A stretch of DNA of 9,395 nucleotides from Syntrophomonadaceae bacterium (GTDB taxonomy: Bacteria > Bacillota > Syntrophomonadia > Syntrophomonadales > Syntrophothermaceae): assembly GCA_029907055.1 (NCBI GenBank), contig JARYMO010000047.1, forward strand, positions 1 to 9,395, given 5' to 3'. The position numbers and the translations under genes were made by a program. The notes under the pieces were generated by a model. That model searched no databases. It was not told the DNA's origin and saw only the letters and a program-made list of their open reading frames with translations. Shown here piece after piece: positions 6,585 through 9,395 of this stretch; the stretch's first letter is position 1, and each line of letters begins with the position of its first letter.

Positions 6585-6605
6585 GGTCCGCGCCTCGCGC
6601 GGGCC
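6585..6605 (-). repeat. Stem-loop in the mgtC trailer
   Basis: GGTCCGCG (6585-6592) pairs with CGCGGGCC (6598-6605), eight pairs with one G-T, around a five-base loop. There is no U run. It is the middle of three hairpins between the mgtC-like stop and the radical SAM gene. Confidence 0.5.
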
Positions 6606-6617
6606 GGGCAATGGCGT

Positions 6618-6637
6618 GCGGGGCGTTCGCGCCCCGC
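6618..6637 (-). repeat. Stem-loop directly at the mgtC stop codon
   Basis: GCGGGGCG and CGCCCCGC form a perfect 8-bp stem around a four-base loop (TTCG on plus, CGAA on minus). It starts with the base right after the stop codon at 6638-6640. With no U run it is more likely a 3' structure or chance GC palindrome than a terminator. Confidence 0.5.
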
Positions 6638-7099
6638 TCACGATGGGCGCCGCGGCCTGGACGACTCCCGGCGGCGCAGGTAGGAGTGCACCAGGAACAG
6701 CGCCGCAATGATGAGGGTAAGCGCCAGCACCGCCAGCCTGATCCGCCCCGTCCCCAGCATGATGCCCAGGATGGCTGCCAGCCACAGGGCGGCCGCTGCC
6801 CAGATTCCCCTGGCCCGCGGGTCGCTGGCCCACCAGATGACCCCGGTGCCCAGGAAACCGAGGGCCGAGATGGCCTGGGCGGAGATGCGGGCAGGATCGC
6901 TCATCCAGGGTGGGCCCACGCTCACCGCCATGCGCAACGAGAGCGAGGTGAGCAGCACGGTGCCCATGGTGACAAGGATGTATGTGCGGATCTCCAGGCC
7001 CCGCTGACCCGCTCCCGCCACCAGCCCCATCACGGTGCCGACCAGGATGGCCAGCAGCAGTTGCAGCACCAGGTCGGCCATGCCCGGCTGGTACGGCAT
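6638..7099 (-). CDS. MgtC/SapB-family membrane protein
   Basis: A 153-residue integral membrane protein with five likely transmembrane segments, about residues 9-30, 39-60, 72-91, 98-117 and 119-140, then a basic tail (LRRRESSRPRRPS). The family pattern is seen in RGLEIRTYILVTMGT (33-47, compare the AGLRTH region) and in ARISAQAISALGFLGTGVIW (70-89, matching the usual QIVSGIGFLGAGVI). Salmonella MgtC promotes survival in macrophages and low magnesium and inhibits F-type ATP synthase; the role of short homologues in other bacteria is generally unknown. This protein lacks the long soluble C-terminal domain of Salmonella MgtC. ATG at 7099 has GAGGGG just upstream, inside the end of the thioesterase gene, and begins three bases after that stop; ATG at 7081 is an alternative. 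The last gene of the guaB unit. Confidence 0.85.
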   Translation of the reverse strand: MPYQPGMADLVLQLLLAILVGTVMGLVAGAGQRGLEIRTYILVTMGTVLLTSLSLRMAVSVGPPWMSDPARISAQAISALGFLGTGVIWWASDPRARGIWAAAALWLAAILGIMLGTGRIRLAVLALTLIIAALFLVHSYLRRRESSRPRRPS

Positions 7100-7102
7100 G
7101 GC

Positions 7103-7543
7103 CTACCCCTCGGAGGCGGCCAGGTAGCGCTCGCCGCCGCTTTGCAGCCGCTGCCACAGTTCGGGGTGCCGCCGGTCCAGCCGCAGCGGCCGTCCACTGG
7201 CGATATCAGTGAAGGCGTGCAGGCTTTCACCGCTGGCCACCAGCGCACCGCTGGCGGCCTTGACGATGACATAAGCGAAGCGAATCCTCAGGGGGGTCAT
7301 TTCGGCGATGTGGGTCCGCACCACCAGCTGGTCCTCGTAGTAGGCGGGCTGGCGGTAACGGCAGTGGATTTCCAGCACCGGACAGCCCACCCCCGTGGAC
7401 TCCATTTCGCTGTAGGGGACGCCGATGGCCCGCAGCAGCTCCGTGCGGGCCAGCTCCCACCACACGATGTGATTGGAGTGGTGCGCGAAGCCCATGCGAT
7501 CGGTCTCCGCGTAGCGCACGGTGAGGGTGGTCAGGTGTTCCAT
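7103..7543 (-). CDS. Acyl-CoA thioesterase of the 4HBT (YbgC/FadM-like) hotdog family
   Basis: A 146-residue single hotdog-fold protein, the usual length for YbgC-like thioesterases, which hydrolyse acyl-CoA thioesters in the cytoplasm. The N-terminal signature RYAETDRMGFAHHSNHIVWW (10-29) followed by ELARTELLR (30-38) matches the family, with Asp15 in the place of the catalytic Asp. The central strand block LEIHCRYRQPAYYEDQLVV and a later strand VASGESLHAFTD are also typical. Substrate chain length cannot be read from sequence. ATG at 7543 lies three bases after the guaB stop, with AAGGTG of the last guaB codons as a weak Shine-Dalgarno, so translation is probably coupled. The next gene starts three bases after its stop. 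No metabolic link between IMP dehydrogenase and a thioesterase is obvious; tight packing is the main reason to treat them as one unit. Confidence 0.92.
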   Translation of the reverse strand: MEHLTTLTVRYAETDRMGFAHHSNHIVWWELARTELLRAIGVPYSEMESTGVGCPVLEIHCRYRQPAYYEDQLVVRTHIAEMTPLRIRFAYVIVKAASGALVASGESLHAFTDIASGRPLRLDRRHPELWQRLQSGGERYLAASEG

Positions 7544-7546
7544 GCG

Positions 7547-9004
7547 CTACACCTTGTAGTTGGGAGCTTCCTGGGTGATGGTGACATCGTGGGGGTGGCT
7601 TTCCACCAGCCCGGCATTGGTGATCTTCACGAAGCGCCCTTTTTCCTGCAACTCGCGGATGGTGCGCACCCCGCAGTAACCCATGCCGGCCCGCAGCCCG
7701 CCGACCAGCTGGAAGATGGTCTCCGCCACCGGCCCCTTGTAGGGAACCCGTCCCTCGATACCCTCCGGCACCAGCTTTGGTTCGCCTTCCTGGAAGTAGC
7801 GGTCACTGCTGCCCTGTACCATGGCTCCCATGGACCCCATGCCCCGGTAGACCTTGTAACTGCGGCCCTGCAGGATGATGACATCCCCCGGGCTTTCCTC
7901 AGTGCCGGCCAGCAGGTTCCCCAGCATCACCACGTCCGCCCCTGCGGCCAGGGCCTTGGGGATATCACCGGAGTACTTGATGCCGCCGTCGGCCACGATG
8001 GGCACGTCATACTTCTTGGCCACCGCCGCACACGCGCACACGGCGCTGATCTGCGGCACCCCGATGCCTGCCACCACGCGGGTGGTACAGATGGAGCCCG
8101 GCCCGATGCCGACCTTGACTGCGTCTGCCCCGGCCGCGATGAGGTCCTCGGTGGCTTCCGCGGTGGCCACGTTCCCGGCCATGACCTCCAGGTCGGGCCA
8201 GCGGCGCTTGATGGCCGACACCGTTTCCAGCACGTTGCGGGAATGGCCGTGGGCGGTGTCGACCACCACGGCGTCAACGCCCGCCCCCCGCAGGGCCTCC
8301 ACTCGCTCCATGGTATCGGCGGTCACGCCCACCGCGGCAAATGCCAGCAGGCGTCCGCGCACGTCCTTGGCAGAGTTCGGGTAACGGCGGGCCTTCTCGA
8401 TGTCCTTGATGGTGATGAGTCCCTTCAGGTTGAAGTTCTCGTCCACCAGCGGCAGCTTTTCCACCTTGTAGCGGCGCAGGATCTCGCGCGCCTCCTTCAG
8501 GGTGGTGCCGACCGGGGCGGTGATGAGGTTGTCACGCGTCATGACCTGGCCGATTTCCTGCTCGAAGTCGTCCTCGAAGCGAAGGTCGCGGTTGGTCAGG
8601 ATGCCCACCAGGCGGGTCCCTTCGGTGATGGGCACGCCGGAGATGTGGTACTCTTCCATGATGCGCAGGGCATCCTTGATCTTGTGCGTGGGGTGGAGGA
8701 AGAAGGGGTCGGAGATGACGCCGTGCTCCGACCGTTTGACCCGGTCCACCGCCTTGGCCTGGGCCTCGATGGACATGTTCTTGTGAATGACCCCCACCCC
8801 GCCCTCGCGGGCGATGGCCACCGCCATGCGGGCATCGGTCACCGTGTCCATTCCCGCGCTCATGATGGGGATATTGAGCGCCAGGTTGCGCGTCACCCGG
8901 GTGGATACGTCCACGTCACGCGGTAGAATGTCCGAGCGGCCGGGCACCAGGAGGACATCGTCGAACGTCAAGCCTTCCCAGATGGCAGCCATCTTGTCCT
9001 GCAT
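7547..9004 (-). CDS. guaB: Inosine-5'-monophosphate dehydrogenase
   Basis: GuaB oxidises IMP to XMP with NAD+, the first committed step of GMP synthesis. The 485-residue product is full length for bacterial IMPDH. The N-terminal LTFDDVLLVP (12-21) and SAGMDTVTDARMA (49-61) begin the TIM barrel. A tandem CBS (Bateman) insert follows, about 95-205. The catalytic loop GIGPGSICTTR (299-309) carries Cys306. ADGGIKYSGDI (338-348) and MLGNLLAGTEESPG (360-373) bind the phosphate. The mobile flap has the Arg402-Tyr403 pair in SSDRYFQ. ATG at 9004 has GGAGG six bases upstream and a TATAAT box at 9042-9037. It heads a unit with the thioesterase and mgtC-like genes. The leader is only about 30 bases, too short for a purine riboswitch, so no guanine control is visible at RNA level. 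Confidence 0.98.
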   Translation of the reverse strand: MQDKMAAIWEGLTFDDVLLVPGRSDILPRDVDVSTRVTRNLALNIPIMSAGMDTVTDARMAVAIAREGGVGVIHKNMSIEAQAKAVDRVKRSEHGVISDPFFLHPTHKIKDALRIMEEYHISGVPITEGTRLVGILTNRDLRFEDDFEQEIGQVMTRDNLITAPVGTTLKEAREILRRYKVEKLPLVDENFNLKGLITIKDIEKARRYPNSAKDVRGRLLAFAAVGVTADTMERVEALRGAGVDAVVVDTAHGHSRNVLETVSAIKRRWPDLEVMAGNVATAEATEDLIAAGADAVKVGIGPGSICTTRVVAGIGVPQISAVCACAAVAKKYDVPIVADGGIKYSGDIPKALAAGADVVMLGNLLAGTEESPGDVIILQGRSYKVYRGMGSMGAMVQGSSDRYFQEGEPKLVPEGIEGRVPYKGPVAETIFQLVGGLRAGMGYCGVRTIRELQEKGRFVKITNAGLVESHPHDVTITQEAPNYKV

Positions 9005-9036
9005 GTCACGCCTCCTCGTCCTAGAGTTATTTCCCT

Positions 9037-9045
9037 ATTATACCA
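9037..9045 (-). promoter_or_regulatory. Extended -10 promoter of guaB
   Basis: On the minus strand TGGTATAAT gives a perfect -10 box with the TGn extension, 32 bases upstream of the guaB ATG. No good -35 hexamer is seen at 16-18 bases (GC-rich there), which an extended -10 can compensate for. The GGTATAATAG context is shared with the miaB promoter. Confidence 0.8.
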
Positions 9046-9120
9046 CATGCGCACAAGCGCACCCCCGCACAGGGGCAGCGGCCAGCTGCCGCCGGGCGGC
9101 GGGCACGGTCGCCAAACACA

Positions 9121-9147
9121 ACGAGCGCATGCCTCGCATGCGCTCGT
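9121..9147 (-). terminator. Intrinsic terminator behind the NlpC/P60 gene
   Basis: ACGAGCGCATGC and GCATGCGCTCGT form a perfect 12-bp stem with a three-base loop, followed on the minus strand by TGTGTTTGG, a T-rich run. It lies 47 bases after the stop at 9195 and before the guaB promoter, so it insulates the two units. The rest of 9046-9194 shows no gene. Confidence 0.7.
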
Positions 9148-9194
9148 GAGCCATCCCTGCTCGCGCTGCCCGCACCCCGCGGCAGCTGCCAGGC

Positions 9195-9395
9195 CTAGAA
9201 CACGCGCCGGGCCCCGGCGTAGTGGGTATCGTAGTACCCGTCCAGGGACATCACCGTGATGCCGCGTTCGATGTTGGCGTGGATGAACTGGTTGTTCCCC
9301 ACGTACATGCCGACATGGTTAATGCTGCTGGAGCCCAGGGTGCGGAAGAACACCAGGTCCCCCGGCTGCAGCTCGCTGCGCGCCACCGGCGTCCC
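9195..9395 (-). CDS. NlpC/P60 (C40) peptidoglycan endopeptidase, C-terminal end only
   Basis: The last 66 residues of a protein running off the right edge. ELQPGDLVFF (8-17 of the fragment), INHVGMYVGNNQFIHAN (25-41) and a closing YAGARRVF are characteristic of NlpC/P60 cysteine endopeptidases, which cut bonds to D-glutamate in cell-wall stem peptides. His27 (NHVGMYVG) is the expected catalytic His and His39 (FIHA) the polar third residue; the catalytic Cys lies upstream, outside the window. Such proteins are secreted, often with SH3b, LysM or coiled-coil targeting domains at the N-terminus, which cannot be seen here. The gene is followed by a terminator and is separate from guaB. Confidence 0.93.
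   Translation of the reverse strand, partial: GTPVARSELQPGDLVFFRTLGSSSINHVGMYVGNNQFIHANIERGITVMSLDGYYDTHYAGARRVF

Noticed and set aside
6611..8926. 771-codon plus-strand open frame
   Set aside because: Antisense to guaB, the thioesterase and the mgtC-like gene, with low-complexity His/Gln/Gly-rich composition; a shadow frame.
9005..9060. Purine riboswitch before guaB
   Set aside because: The leader from the -10 box to ATG is only about 30 bases, with no aptamer-like helices.

Overview
The window looks like ordinary chromosome from a high-GC, Gram-positive-type bacterium, most likely a GC-rich member of the Bacillota (Symbiobacterium, Limnochorda or Moorella-like). Supporting signs are the YlbF/RicF-family gene, DegV, a strict GGAGG Shine-Dalgarno before almost every gene, frequent GTG starts and strong GC preference at third codon positions. 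The genus-level guess is inference; the coding content itself is clear. No mobile element, CRISPR array, tRNA or rRNA was seen.

All genes but one lie on the minus strand, so transcription mostly runs right to left. At the right edge (9195-9395) is the 3' end of an NlpC/P60 cell-wall hydrolase, followed by a good intrinsic terminator (9121-9147). Next is a transcription unit with a clear extended -10 promoter: guaB (IMP dehydrogenase), a 4HBT thioesterase and an MgtC-family membrane protein, separated by gaps of only 3 bases. It is followed by a 168-base trailer with three hairpins, the last a canonical terminator. The next unit is a radical SAM protein, a DegV fatty-acid-binding protein and a DUF47 (PhoU-like) protein, also tightly packed. 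A 233-base convergent gap separates it from the only plus-strand gene, an unrecognised 72-residue protein with its own promoter and a 17-bp perfect hairpin behind it. That gene is divergent from the last unit: miaB (tRNA methylthiotransferase), a ylbF-like gene with a cysteine-rich tail, and mutS, which runs off the left edge.

The functional themes are housekeeping: purine synthesis (guaB), tRNA modification (miaB), mismatch repair (mutS) and probable RNA-decay control (ylbF-like). I see no convincing novel multi-gene system. The most interesting items are the four-cysteine tail of the YlbF-like protein beside an iron-sulfur enzyme gene, the CX4CX2C radical SAM motif, the orphan small plus-strand gene with unusually clean signals, an orphan DUF47 gene without a visible phosphate permease, and hairpins in the ylbF-mutS gap and the mgtC trailer.
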